Shown here piece by piece: positions 27,092-37,486 of a DNA stretch of 37,486 nucleotides. The notes beneath the pieces are model-generated. The model was not told where the DNA came from, searched no databases, and saw nothing but the letters and a program-made list of their open reading frames with translations. The DNA lies in assembly GCA_964465125.1 (NCBI GenBank), contig CAYXIO010000037.1, forward strand, positions 1 to 37,486, given 5' to 3'. Position 1 is the stretch's first letter. Every line of letters begins with the position of its first letter. Position numbers and translations under genes: made by a program. The stretch is from CAYOHG01 sp964465125. GTDB lineage: Bacteria > Planctomycetota > Phycisphaerae > UBA1845 > Fen-1342.

Positions 27092-27111
27092 GACGCGCGC
27101 CGGCGCGCGTC
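27092..27111. other. Perfect 20-bp palindrome between vWA and ExbB genes
   Basis: gacgcgcgccggcgcgcgtc is a perfect palindrome 17 nt after the vWA stop. It can form a very stable GC stem but has no T run, so it may attenuate or stabilise transcripts rather than terminate them. Confidence 0.5.
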
Positions 27112-27153
27112 CGGAGCTCCCGCAAGCGTATGACATGAAGGACCAGGGGTGCG

Positions 27154-28008
27154 ATGATCGTGCCGTATGCTGATTCTGCTCGACGCATCCGATTCCCGTG
27201 GCCGGCGCTGCTGGCGGCGGGCCTGGCCGGCGCGTCCGCCTACGCCCAGGACGGCCCGGCGGCGGCTCCGTCCCGTTCGATCTGGACCATCGTCGTTGCG
27301 GGCATCGAGTGGCCGGCGTACTTCATCCTGGCCGGTTCCGTCGCGACCCTCGCGTTGATCGTGGAGCACTTCATCATGGTGCGCACGGTCTCGATCGTTC
27401 CGCCGGCCCAGGTCAAAAAGGCCAAGGCGCTGATCGAGCGGGCGGATTTCCGCGGCTGTCTGGATTCGATGAAGCGCAGCTCGACGTTCTTCGCACGAGT
27501 GATGAGCGCGGCCCTGAACCAGGCACGTCACGGCTTTGATGCGATGCACGAGGCGGCGTTGCAGCGCGGCAGCGAGCTGAGCGGACAGATGTACCGCAAA
27601 AGCGAGTACCTCAGCATCCTGGGCAACCTGGGGCCGCTCATGGGGCTGCTCGGAACCGTCTGGGGCATGATCATCGCGTTCAGCGACCTGAGCGCCGGCG
27701 GCGGCGAAGCCAGCGGCGGCGCGGGAGACCTCGCCCGCGGAATCAGCCTGGCCCTCGTCAACACCATGCTCGGACTGATCCTGGCGGTGATCGGGCTGGG
27801 CTTCTTCGGCGTCTGCCGCAATCGCATTGACGCCCTGACCACGCGATCGCTGGTCGAAGTGCTCAACCTGCTGGAGTATTTCCGGCCGGCGCCGGGCGCC
27901 ACGCGGCCGGCCGAGCTGCGGCCGGCTGAGGTGCGTTCCGCCGAACCGCGGACGTTTGAAGCACGTCCTGGCGAGGCCTCGCGCGCCGGCGTGCTGCCCA
28001 GCGGCTGA
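27154..28008 (+). CDS. MotA/TolQ/ExbB proton-channel family protein
   Basis: A 284-residue inner-membrane protein. A signal-peptide-like N-terminus (LLAAGLAGASAYAQ) is followed by the first helix (WPAYFILAGSVATLALIV), a cytoplasmic segment with the TolQ/ExbB pattern (RADFRGCLDSMKRSSTFFAR) and two more helices. The pore threonines of the family are conserved: Thr168 in GPLMGLLGTVWGM and Thr204 in LALVNTMLGLIL. A Pro/Ala/Glu-rich C-terminal tail (about residues 248-284) is extra. Such proteins form pentamers around ExbD/TolR dimers and use the proton gradient to move a periplasmic partner. AGGGG lies upstream of the ATG. Two ExbD genes follow at once. Confidence 0.85.
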   Translation: MIVPYADSARRIRFPWPALLAAGLAGASAYAQDGPAAAPSRSIWTIVVAGIEWPAYFILAGSVATLALIVEHFIMVRTVSIVPPAQVKKAKALIERADFRGCLDSMKRSSTFFARVMSAALNQARHGFDAMHEAALQRGSELSGQMYRKSEYLSILGNLGPLMGLLGTVWGMIIAFSDLSAGGGEASGGAGDLARGISLALVNTMLGLILAVIGLGFFGVCRNRIDALTTRSLVEVLNLLEYFRPAPGATRPAELRPAEVRSAEPRTFEARPGEASRAGVLPSG

Positions 28009-28027
28009 CCGTTTACGGAGCTCCGAC

Positions 28028-28513
28028 GTGTCGCTTCCGCGCCCGCCGCGCTCGATCGGGCTGACGCTCAACCTGGCGCCGATGGTTGACGTCATGATGT
28101 GCCTGATCATCTTTTTCCTGCTGGCCAGCCGGCTGGTCAGTGCGCAACACCGTCCGCTGGCGCTGCCCTACGCGATCGCCGCGACCGAGCTGCCGCGCAG
28201 CGAGCTTGGTCGGCGCGAAGTGGTCAATGTGCGTGCCACGAACGACGGGCTGAGCGCGGAGTACCTGGTTTTCGTGTGGAACGGCAAGCAGATCGTCGAG
28301 CGGACGCTGGAGCCGGCGGCGCTGGAGCAGCATCTGGAGCGCGAGGCCGCCAAGGCGCGCGAGTCCGGCCAGACGCTGCGCTGCGTGATTCGCGCCGACC
28401 GCGACGTTTCCTACGCGCATGTCGAGGCCGTGCTGCGCGCCTGCGGGCTGGCCCAGGTGCGCTACGTCATCCTCAGCGCCAACGCGGGCGAGGATCCGGA
28501 GGGCGGCGTGTGA
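28028..28513 (+). CDS. ExbD/TolR family protein, first copy
   Basis: A 161-residue single-helix protein. It starts at GTG 28028 with GGAG 7 nt upstream, 19 nt after the ExbB stop. The family signature LNLAPMVDVMMCLIIFFLLAS holds the proton-carrying Asp21. A periplasmic domain of about 110 residues follows (VNVRATNDGLSAEYLVFVWN, RCVIRADRDVSYAHVEAVLR). Its stop overlaps the next ExbD start (GTGA). Confidence 0.87.
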   Translation: MSLPRPPRSIGLTLNLAPMVDVMMCLIIFFLLASRLVSAQHRPLALPYAIAATELPRSELGRREVVNVRATNDGLSAEYLVFVWNGKQIVERTLEPAALEQHLEREAAKARESGQTLRCVIRADRDVSYAHVEAVLRACGLAQVRYVILSANAGEDPEGGV

Positions 28514-28980
28514 AGCATCCGCTGCGCGAACCCGTCGGCGAGCGCATCCCCAACCTGGCGCCGATGGTCGACGTGATCATGGTGATCCTCGTCTTCTTCA
28601 TGCTGGGGGCTTCGCTGCAACTGGCGCGCGAGGGCGTGTTGCAGACCGAGCTTGACCCGCGCAGCGGCCCCGGTGAAGGCGTCGCGATCGAGATCATCCC
28701 CGCGGTGAAGATCGCGCTGGAGGACCGGGACGCGGGCCGGGCCTGCAACGTGTACGTCGACGGCGAACGTCTCGAGGAGAACACTTTCGCCGGCCTGTAC
28801 AGCCTGCTCGAATCCCGTCGCCGCGCCGGAGTCGACCCCACCAACCCAGTCGTCATCGGGGCGCAGCCCGCGGTCCGATGGAAACTGGTCGTCAAGGCCA
28901 TGGACGCGGCGGTTCGGGCGGGCTTCAAAAACGTACAGTTCGCCGTGCACTTGGGCGGGCTCGGCTCGGCGTCGGAATAG
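28510..28980 (+). CDS. ExbD/TolR family protein, second copy
   Basis: A 156-residue protein starting at GTG 28510, overlapping the previous stop by 4 nt. NLAPMVDVIMVILVFFMLGA again carries Asp21 within one N-terminal helix. The periplasmic part (VYVDGERLEENTFAGLYSLL, PVVIGAQPAVRWKLVVKAMD) differs clearly from the first copy, so the pair could form a heterodimer in the ExbB pore; that is inference. The TPR gene starts 4 nt after its stop. Confidence 0.87.
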   Translation: MKHPLREPVGERIPNLAPMVDVIMVILVFFMLGASLQLAREGVLQTELDPRSGPGEGVAIEIIPAVKIALEDRDAGRACNVYVDGERLEENTFAGLYSLLESRRRAGVDPTNPVVIGAQPAVRWKLVVKAMDAAVRAGFKNVQFAVHLGGLGSASE

Positions 28981-28984
28981 TCCC

Positions 28985-31666
28985 ATGCTTCTTCGTGCGG
29001 GAACTTGTTGGCTTGTTGCGCTCGGCTTCCTCGCCGTGGCGCTGCGGCCTGTCCTGGGCGCGCTAGCCCAGGACGTGCCGACCAGCCAGGAGACCGAGCG
29101 GATGGTCGCGGAGGGCATGGTGGAGGCCCTTGAAGCGAAGTTCGGCGCGACCCGCACGGAATCCGAGTTGCGACTTCTGGCGCTGGCTCAGGCCAACCGT
29201 GCGCTGCGAGTGGAAGACGTGCCGACCCGCCGGCTTGAGTTCGGCCAGTTCGAGCGGCGGATGAAGCTCTGGCTGGAGAAGATCGACCGCACGCCGGACG
29301 GTGAGCGCGAGCGCCGCGCCCTGAATCGCGCCGCGGCGCGCCTGGAAGCGGCCCAGTGGATCGCCTCGCGCGCGGTCGCACGCGAGCTGGACGAATTCGT
29401 CAGCAGCGACGGCCGCTGGGGCGACCGCGACTACCTGGTGAGCTGGCTGACCGAAGCGCGAACCCTGCTGGATGAAGCCGACTCGGCGTTTCGACCGGTC
29501 CTCGACGCGCTGGAGTCGGATCGCCGGGCGCTGGAGGAGCGCCTGTTGATCGTCGGGGCGTTTGATCCCCTGGAGCAACTGCGCACGGCGCTGCCGCTGG
29601 AACGGGCATGGGCGTATTTGCGGCTCGGGCTGGCGCTGCGGACGGATGCGAGCGACCGCGACGCCGTGATGCGCGGGGCTGAGACGCAGTTCCAGGCGAT
29701 GCGCGCCGTGCAGCTTCCGACGGACGCGGTGGCACGCTGGGGGTTGGGGCTGGCGTTGGCGTTCGCGGCCATCCATCGTCCTGAACAGGCCACGCCGCAG
29801 TTCGAGTTTGCATTGCAGGCGACCGGGGAAGTGGGCCTGGCCGCGCGTATCCGGTTCGAGTGGTTGCGGGCGGAGGCCCTGCGGGGGCGCTACGAGTTGG
29901 CGCGCCAATTGGCCGACCCGGTCCGTAACCTCGATCCGACACAGCTCACGGCCGAGCTCGAGCCGGCCCGCTTCTGGATCAGCCTGACGCAGCTTTGGGA
30001 CGCGATTGCGATGCTGCGCGAGGCGCGCGATCTGCTCGCGTCGTCGCGCGGCAGCCCGGAGCGGTCCGAGCGTGCTCAGCGGGCGCGCGAGATCGGAATG
30101 GCGCGCATGACCCGCTTGGCGCGGCGCGGCGCGCAGTGGTCGCGCCTGGTCGAGCTCCATCTCAACGACTTCGTCGACCCGGACACGCCGGTCGAGAAGC
30201 AGTCCGCCGCTGAGTTGCTGATCTCCGCCCGACGCGTCGCCGAGCAGGGACAGGACGATCGCGCCAGGCAGTTTTTGGAGGAAGCGGCCCATCGCAACGG
30301 CGTCGACCCCGAGCTGCGCGGCGAGATTCTCACCGAGCTGGCGCTCAGTCTGAACAGGCAGGGCGACGCGCGTGCCGCCGCGGTCGCGTTCGAGCAGCTT
30401 GCCGAGCAGATGAAGTCCGCCGGTCGCGGGCGCGAAGCCTGCGAGAACGCCGTGCGACTCTGGCTGCAAATCGCGCAACAGTCGGGCGCTGCCGGTGACG
30501 CGAGCCGACTGGTCCTGGCGCTGCGGCGACTGCTGGAGCAGCAGCCGGATTCCGAGCTGGTCAGCGACGCGCGCTGGTGGCTGCCGCTGGCGCTTCAGGC
30601 GTCCGGGGATCTTGCGGCGGCCTGCGCCGCGTTCGCGGCCGTTCCGGACGGGTCGGAGCATTGGGAAGAGGCCCAGTACCAGCAGCTCGTGTGCCGCCGC
30701 GCGCTGCTGGATCGCGGGCCGTCGGACTCGGGGCTGACCGAGCGAGTCGCGCGGCAAGCCGCGCTGGGGGAGGAGTTCGTCGCGTATTCGTCCGCGGCGC
30801 GGAAGCGCGGGGAGTCGGCCGATCCCGGATCGCTCGCCGCGCGCCGGCTGGCGGCGCGCGCCCTCCTGGATGCGGCGGAGTTGATGAGCGCGGCGGGCGG
30901 CGAGCACGAGCAGGCGGCGCTGAACCTGCTGGACCGCTTCGAGCGGGAGTTTCCCGAAGGCGACGAGCTGGCGCGGGCCCAGTCGCTGCGCCTCACGCTA
31001 CTGCGCCGCCAGGGGGGCGAAGAGGGCTCCGCCGGCGAATTACTGCGGCTGATCCGCGAGGCGGACGCGCAAACGGCGACCACGACGCTGGTCAATCTTA
31101 CGCAATCCGCGCTCCAGGAACTGGACGCGGTCGAGCGGGGGACCAACCGAACCGACGCGCGCGAGCTCGCCACTGCGGCGCTGCCGTTGGCGGCACGCCT
31201 GGCGGAACGTCTGGAGGCCGACCCGAGCGCCAGCACAACGCGGCGCGACGCGGTGAGCGCCGCGGTGGCGAACATCGCGTACCACGCCGGCGAATACTCC
31301 CGCTCGTTGGCGCTCTGCGAGGAGCTCCTCAAGGCCAATCCACGACACGGACCCCTGTTGCGGCTCGTTGCCCTCAACCGCTCGGCGGCGCTGGGGGCGA
31401 AGGACGACCCAGCCCGCCTGGAAGCGGCGCGCCAGGCCTGGGGCGCGCTTCTGCGTGACTCGAGCCTGCGCAGCACCCGCCCGGCGCGCTATTGGGAAGC
31501 GCGCTGGCATCTGCTTGACCTGACGCTGCGGGCCGGACAGGTCGATTCCGTCCGCAAGGCGCTCGCGGCCGAGCGCGCCACCGCGGCGGACTTCGGCGGA
31601 CCGCCCTGGCAGGCCAGGTTTGAAGAACTGGCGAGGCGGTGCGAGCTTCCCACCACGCGACCGTAA
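28985..31666 (+). CDS. Large exported tetratricopeptide-repeat protein
   Basis: An 893-residue protein with a signal peptide (CWLVALGFLAVALRPVLGAL, cleavage near AQD). The remainder is almost entirely alpha-helical and Ala/Leu/Arg/Glu-rich, with repeated TPR-like units such as AWAYLRLGLAL, ARQFLEEAAHRNGVDPELRG and ALSLNRQGDARAAAVAFEQL, and further copies towards the C-terminus (YSRSLALCEELLKANPRHGP). No enzymatic motif is visible. It begins 4 nt after the second ExbD gene, so it is probably translated from the same message and may act as the periplasmic scaffold of the ExbB-ExbD complex. A generic solenoid scaffold role is the safest statement. Confidence 0.72.
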   Translation: MLLRAGTCWLVALGFLAVALRPVLGALAQDVPTSQETERMVAEGMVEALEAKFGATRTESELRLLALAQANRALRVEDVPTRRLEFGQFERRMKLWLEKIDRTPDGERERRALNRAAARLEAAQWIASRAVARELDEFVSSDGRWGDRDYLVSWLTEARTLLDEADSAFRPVLDALESDRRALEERLLIVGAFDPLEQLRTALPLERAWAYLRLGLALRTDASDRDAVMRGAETQFQAMRAVQLPTDAVARWGLGLALAFAAIHRPEQATPQFEFALQATGEVGLAARIRFEWLRAEALRGRYELARQLADPVRNLDPTQLTAELEPARFWISLTQLWDAIAMLREARDLLASSRGSPERSERAQRAREIGMARMTRLARRGAQWSRLVELHLNDFVDPDTPVEKQSAAELLISARRVAEQGQDDRARQFLEEAAHRNGVDPELRGEILTELALSLNRQGDARAAAVAFEQLAEQMKSAGRGREACENAVRLWLQIAQQSGAAGDASRLVLALRRLLEQQPDSELVSDARWWLPLALQASGDLAAACAAFAAVPDGSEHWEEAQYQQLVCRRALLDRGPSDSGLTERVARQAALGEEFVAYSSAARKRGESADPGSLAARRLAARALLDAAELMSAAGGEHEQAALNLLDRFEREFPEGDELARAQSLRLTLLRRQGGEEGSAGELLRLIREADAQTATTTLVNLTQSALQELDAVERGTNRTDARELATAALPLAARLAERLEADPSASTTRRDAVSAAVANIAYHAGEYSRSLALCEELLKANPRHGPLLRLVALNRSAALGAKDDPARLEAARQAWGALLRDSSLRSTRPARYWEARWHLLDLTLRAGQVDSVRKALAAERATAADFGGPPWQARFEELARRCELPTTRP

Positions 31667-31713
31667 GTGCCCGCGGCTGCCGTCAGCGGCGCGCAGCACC
31701 GCCGATCGAACGG

Positions 31714-31719
31714 TATACT
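31714..31719 (+). promoter_or_regulatory. Possible -10 element upstream of uvrB
   Basis: TATACT matches the -10 consensus closely and lies about 115 nt before the uvrB ATG in the 167-nt gap after the TPR gene. No convincing -35 is seen, so this is only suggestive. No SOS box was recognised. Confidence 0.3.
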
Positions 31720-31833
31720 CCCCGTTGCGCGCCGCGACCGCCGCACAGAGACCCCCGCGAGACAACCGACGACCGGGGATTCGCGCCGTGGGGTATCAGC
31801 GTGGGCGGCGATTAATGAACTTGGCCAGAGCGG

Positions 31834-33906
<2,073 letters not shown>

Positions 33907-33990
33907 GGCGCAGCGCGCGGCCGCGGCGCATGAAAGGCAGGGAGACCGCGCGCTGCGCAGGGCGCAGGGCGCGCGAAACGGGGGGTGGGG

Positions 33991-34066
33991 CGGGTTTCCA
34001 ACACGTCCCGGGACAGCACGAATTGCCAACCCGAGACTGGGTAGCGCGGGTTTGTAACCCGTGTTT
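33991..34066. repeat. Interspersed cgggttt/aacccg hairpin elements
   Basis: cgggtttccaacacg (33991-34005) is followed by a second related unit cgggtttgtaacccgtg (34047-34063), the latter a hairpin with 6-bp arms (34047-34052 and 34056-34061) and a 3-nt loop. Motifs of this form are familiar as dispersed non-coding repeats in planctomycete genomes. They lie in the 266-nt gap between uvrB and the next gene; that gap shows no gene of its own. Confidence 0.45.
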
Positions 34067-34172
34067 GAGACGTTCGGACGGCGCGCTTGAACGTGGATTG
34101 CCGGGCCGGTCGACTGGCCATGCAGCCCGTTCTGCCGATATAACGCCGAGACTGCAAGAAAAGGAGCCAACG

Positions 34173-36101
34173 GTGAAACAGGGCATTCGGAGCTGGGTGG
34201 GGCGTGCCGCTTGCGGCGTGCTGCTGTCGTTGCTGGCGTCGATTCCGGCGCTGGGCGGGGGCGGGGTTGAGGCCTATTCGCTGACCAAGGCGATTCCGGC
34301 GGACGCCGTCGTCGCGATTCACACGCGCAGCCACGACGGCCAGAAGTTCGTGAACGAGCAGTTTGCGCGCGTCTGGGCGGAGCTGGAAGCCGTCCGGCTG
34401 GACCGCGACGTCAAGCGCGCGTTCAAGGCGATGGCGGAGCAGAACGGGACTACCGCCGAGGCGTTTGACGCGCAGTGGCAGCAGGTTGTCGACCTGTGCA
34501 ATGCAGTGGAGTGGTCGCAGCTATCGGCGCGCGAATACGCGATGGGCCTGAAGCTCACGCCGCTGCCGGAAATCGTCACGCTGATGATGCCGCCGGCGGA
34601 CCAAGTGCAGTCGATCTTCGACGGCCTTTCGGGTGTGGCGCAGACGCTGGTCAAGCTGACCGGCGAGCAGTTGACGCTGACGACGGAAGGCGAAGGGGCG
34701 TCGGTGATTCACCGGGTCACTCCGGTGGGCGCTCCCATTCCGCTTCAGTTGGTCGTGGCCCGCGAGAAGGACGTGATCTTCGTCGCGGTCGGCGCCGGCT
34801 CGTCGCTGTTCGAGCAGTCGCTGGCGCTGCTGCGCGGCGAAGAAGGCAAGGTTCTGGCCAAGGACGAGCGCTTCAAGGCCGCGCTGGCCGACCTGCCGGA
34901 AGGCAAGGACGCGCTCACGTTCGTCGACCTGTCGCGGTTGATGGGGCAGGTGCGGGCGTTGATGGACCAGGCGATTGCGATGGGGGCCCCGGGGGAGGGC
35001 GCCCCGGAAGCTCAGATCGCGGAGTTCAACAAGGTCAAGGCGCTGCCCGAGAAGCTGATCGGCGCCCTTGACATGTTCGAGACCGTCGCCAGCGCGACGA
35101 CCACCGAAGGCATGAAGAGCACGACGACTTCGATTACGCGCCTGCAAGAGGATGCCGGCAAGCGAGGCTTCTATCCGGTCGTGTTCGGGAACAAGCCGCT
35201 GGCGGAGCCGCTGAAGCATGTGCCCGTGCAGGCCGAGAACTTCTCGGTCGGTTCCGGCATCGACCTCCAGGCGCTCTGGAAGCTGGCGCTGGATTTCCTG
35301 AAGAACGACGTGCCCGAGGGTGAGATGGCCGTGGCTCAGCTCAACGAGGCGGCCGCGGGCGTCAACCTGAACATCGAGACCGACATCGTCGGCTGGTTGC
35401 AGGGCGGCTATGTGTCGTTCGGAATTCCGGGCGCAACGTCGTTCTCTCCGAGCGAGTGGGCCTTCCTGCTTCAGGTGCGCGACGAGGCCAAGGCGCGCGA
35501 GATGATCGGGCGCCTGGTTGACCTGGTCGGGCCGATGCTGGCGCAGCAGCAGGGACAGGTCGTCGACGCCGAGCTCGAGGGAACTGAGGGCTTCAAGTCC
35601 TTCGTCGTGCCGCAGCTCGTGATGTTCGGGCTGAACAAGCCGACCCTCGGCGTCAAGGACGGCTGGCTGTTCGTGGGTTCGAGCGCGGAGACGATCGGCA
35701 AGTCGCTCGAGACCGCCGCGGGCAAGAACAAGTCCATTGCTGAGAATGACCGCTTCAAAGCCGAGGGGTTGTCCCCTAAGGGTGAAACGCTGGAAGTGTC
35801 GTTCAGCGACATGACCAAGTGGGGCGAGCAGATCGGACAGGTGCTGATGATGGCGCCGATGATGCAGATGGCGATGGGCGAGGGCGCCAAGGAACCCGCG
35901 GTCCAGGCCTTGTTCGGGATGATCGGCAAGCTGGGCCGGGTGATGCGAAAGTTCGACTTCTTCCAGTCGATGGCGACGATGTCGACCTTCGACGGGAAGC
36001 AGACCGTGACGATGACCGTGATGAACTACCGCATGCCAGAGGTGCCGAAGGCGACAGACGAGAAGCCGGCGGGAGCTTCGGCGGGCGAGCCGAAGCCCTG
36101 A
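34173..36101 (+). CDS. Exported protein of unknown function, 642 residues
   Basis: It starts at GTG 34173 with AAGGAG 6 nt upstream. A signal peptide (CGVLLSLLASIPALGGGG) precedes a large mixed alpha/beta protein beginning SLTKAIPADAVVAIHTRSHD. Repeating features are substrate-like segments PIPLQLVVAREKDVIFVAVG, LKHVPVQAENFSVGSGIDLQ and TLGVKDGWLFVGSSAETIGK, which suggests two or three related lobes. The general look is that of DUF3352-like exported proteins, but I am not certain of the family. A Met-rich helix (LMMAPMMQMAMGE) lies near the C-terminus and the end is a Pro/Ala/Glu-rich tail. A terminator follows at 36193, so it is likely monocistronic. Confidence 0.7.
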   Translation: MKQGIRSWVGRAACGVLLSLLASIPALGGGGVEAYSLTKAIPADAVVAIHTRSHDGQKFVNEQFARVWAELEAVRLDRDVKRAFKAMAEQNGTTAEAFDAQWQQVVDLCNAVEWSQLSAREYAMGLKLTPLPEIVTLMMPPADQVQSIFDGLSGVAQTLVKLTGEQLTLTTEGEGASVIHRVTPVGAPIPLQLVVAREKDVIFVAVGAGSSLFEQSLALLRGEEGKVLAKDERFKAALADLPEGKDALTFVDLSRLMGQVRALMDQAIAMGAPGEGAPEAQIAEFNKVKALPEKLIGALDMFETVASATTTEGMKSTTTSITRLQEDAGKRGFYPVVFGNKPLAEPLKHVPVQAENFSVGSGIDLQALWKLALDFLKNDVPEGEMAVAQLNEAAAGVNLNIETDIVGWLQGGYVSFGIPGATSFSPSEWAFLLQVRDEAKAREMIGRLVDLVGPMLAQQQGQVVDAELEGTEGFKSFVVPQLVMFGLNKPTLGVKDGWLFVGSSAETIGKSLETAAGKNKSIAENDRFKAEGLSPKGETLEVSFSDMTKWGEQIGQVLMMAPMMQMAMGEGAKEPAVQALFGMIGKLGRVMRKFDFFQSMATMSTFDGKQTVTMTVMNYRMPEVPKATDEKPAGASAGEPKP

Positions 36102-36192
36102 CGCAGGCGACCACCGGCGGGACGCCCGTATCCCGCCGCACAAGCCCGGCCGGGCGGCGCTGAGGGTCCTCTGACGCTGAGAGGCGTGCGGA

Positions 36193-36226
36193 GAGCCCCG
36201 GGCGACCGGGCCGGGCTCGCTTTTTT
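36193..36226 (+). terminator. Rho-independent terminator after the 34173 gene
   Basis: A GC stem formed by gagcccc.. (from 36193) and ..ccgggctc (to 36218) is followed by gctttttt, a six-T run ending at 36226. It separates the exported-protein gene from the tRNA-Thr/tuf promoter 5 nt downstream. Confidence 0.75.
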
Positions 36227-36230
36227 GGTT

Positions 36231-36258
36231 TTGACAAGGATGGGCCGCGAGTTACAAT
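36231..36258 (+). promoter_or_regulatory. Near-consensus sigma-70 promoter for tRNA-Thr and tuf
   Basis: A perfect -35 TTGACA (36231-36236) and -10 TACAAT (36253-36258) are spaced by 16 bp. Transcription would start near 36265, about 75 nt before the tRNA. It is the strongest promoter visible in the window, fitting stable RNA and EF-Tu expression. Confidence 0.82.
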
Positions 36259-36338
36259 TTCCGGTCCAGCTTTGCTGGGCGGAGCCGGTACGACCCCTCT
36301 GCCGACGGCGCGGTACGGCGGTGTGCTCGTCGGGCGAT

Positions 36339-36410
<72 letters not shown>

Positions 36411-36548
36411 TTACGCGGGCTTCGGTCCCCGGGCGACGAGTGGTGATTGGGAGCAAGGGTTAGGACCAGACGATTCGGGAAAACAGGCGCGGCCCGTCGT
36501 CGGCCGGCCCGCGAGACCGGTTCTCGCGTCGTGGTTGGAGAAATCTGA

Positions 36549-37486
<938 letters not shown>

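Overview
This 37.5 kb window of GC-rich DNA most likely comes from a planctomycete, possibly of the Phycisphaerae type. That placement is an inference from content. Two secreted TIGR03790-family proteins end in paired dockerin-like repeats of the kind common in that group. EF-Tu has an unusual switch I. There is a GH127/DUF1680 enzyme, a sulfatase-TPR lipoprotein and an Lgt with a long insert, and many genes start with GTG. No phage, CRISPR array, insertion sequence or defence locus was recognised.

Layout. 1-2650: the 3' five-sixths of a 23S rRNA gene, a 5S rRNA gene and a hairpin terminator. 2657-3391: no gene, but an imperfect inverted pair of palindromic repeats, a perfect hairpin and a possible fossil dockerin segment. 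3392-6254: a PilT-type ATPase (minus) divergent from xylulokinase (plus). 6292-10732: two tandem minus-strand paralogues of a secreted TIGR03790-dockerin protein; the downstream copy is broken by one missing base in a T run. 11005-16353: secreted GH127-like glycosidase, sulfatase-fold lipoprotein with TPRs, and a small Cys/His-repeat lipoprotein. 16639-17771: HNH endonuclease and STAS protein. 17827-19521 (minus): ECF sigma factor, membrane anti-sigma candidate and a small secreted protein. Divergent from these are two secreted Ala/Ser/Gly-rich proteins (19730-21258).

21389-25998 is a compact housekeeping run: JAMM peptidase overlapping xseA, then panC, lgt and a DUF1844 protein. It runs on (ATGA overlap) into a membrane vWA protein, ExbB, two ExbD proteins and an 893-residue periplasmic TPR protein. 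Together these look like a proton-driven envelope machine with a vWA partner and no visible TonB. uvrB (31834-33906) and a 642-residue exported protein of unknown function follow. The window closes with a terminator, a near-consensus sigma-70 promoter, tRNA-Thr(GGT) and the first 312 codons of tuf.

The least explained parts are the vWA-ExbB-ExbD2-TPR cluster, the sigma/anti-sigma locus facing the low-complexity secreted pair, the Cys/His tandem-repeat lipoprotein, the Lgt insert and the frameshifted TIGR03790 duplicate. All functions are read from motifs by eye; no database search was run.
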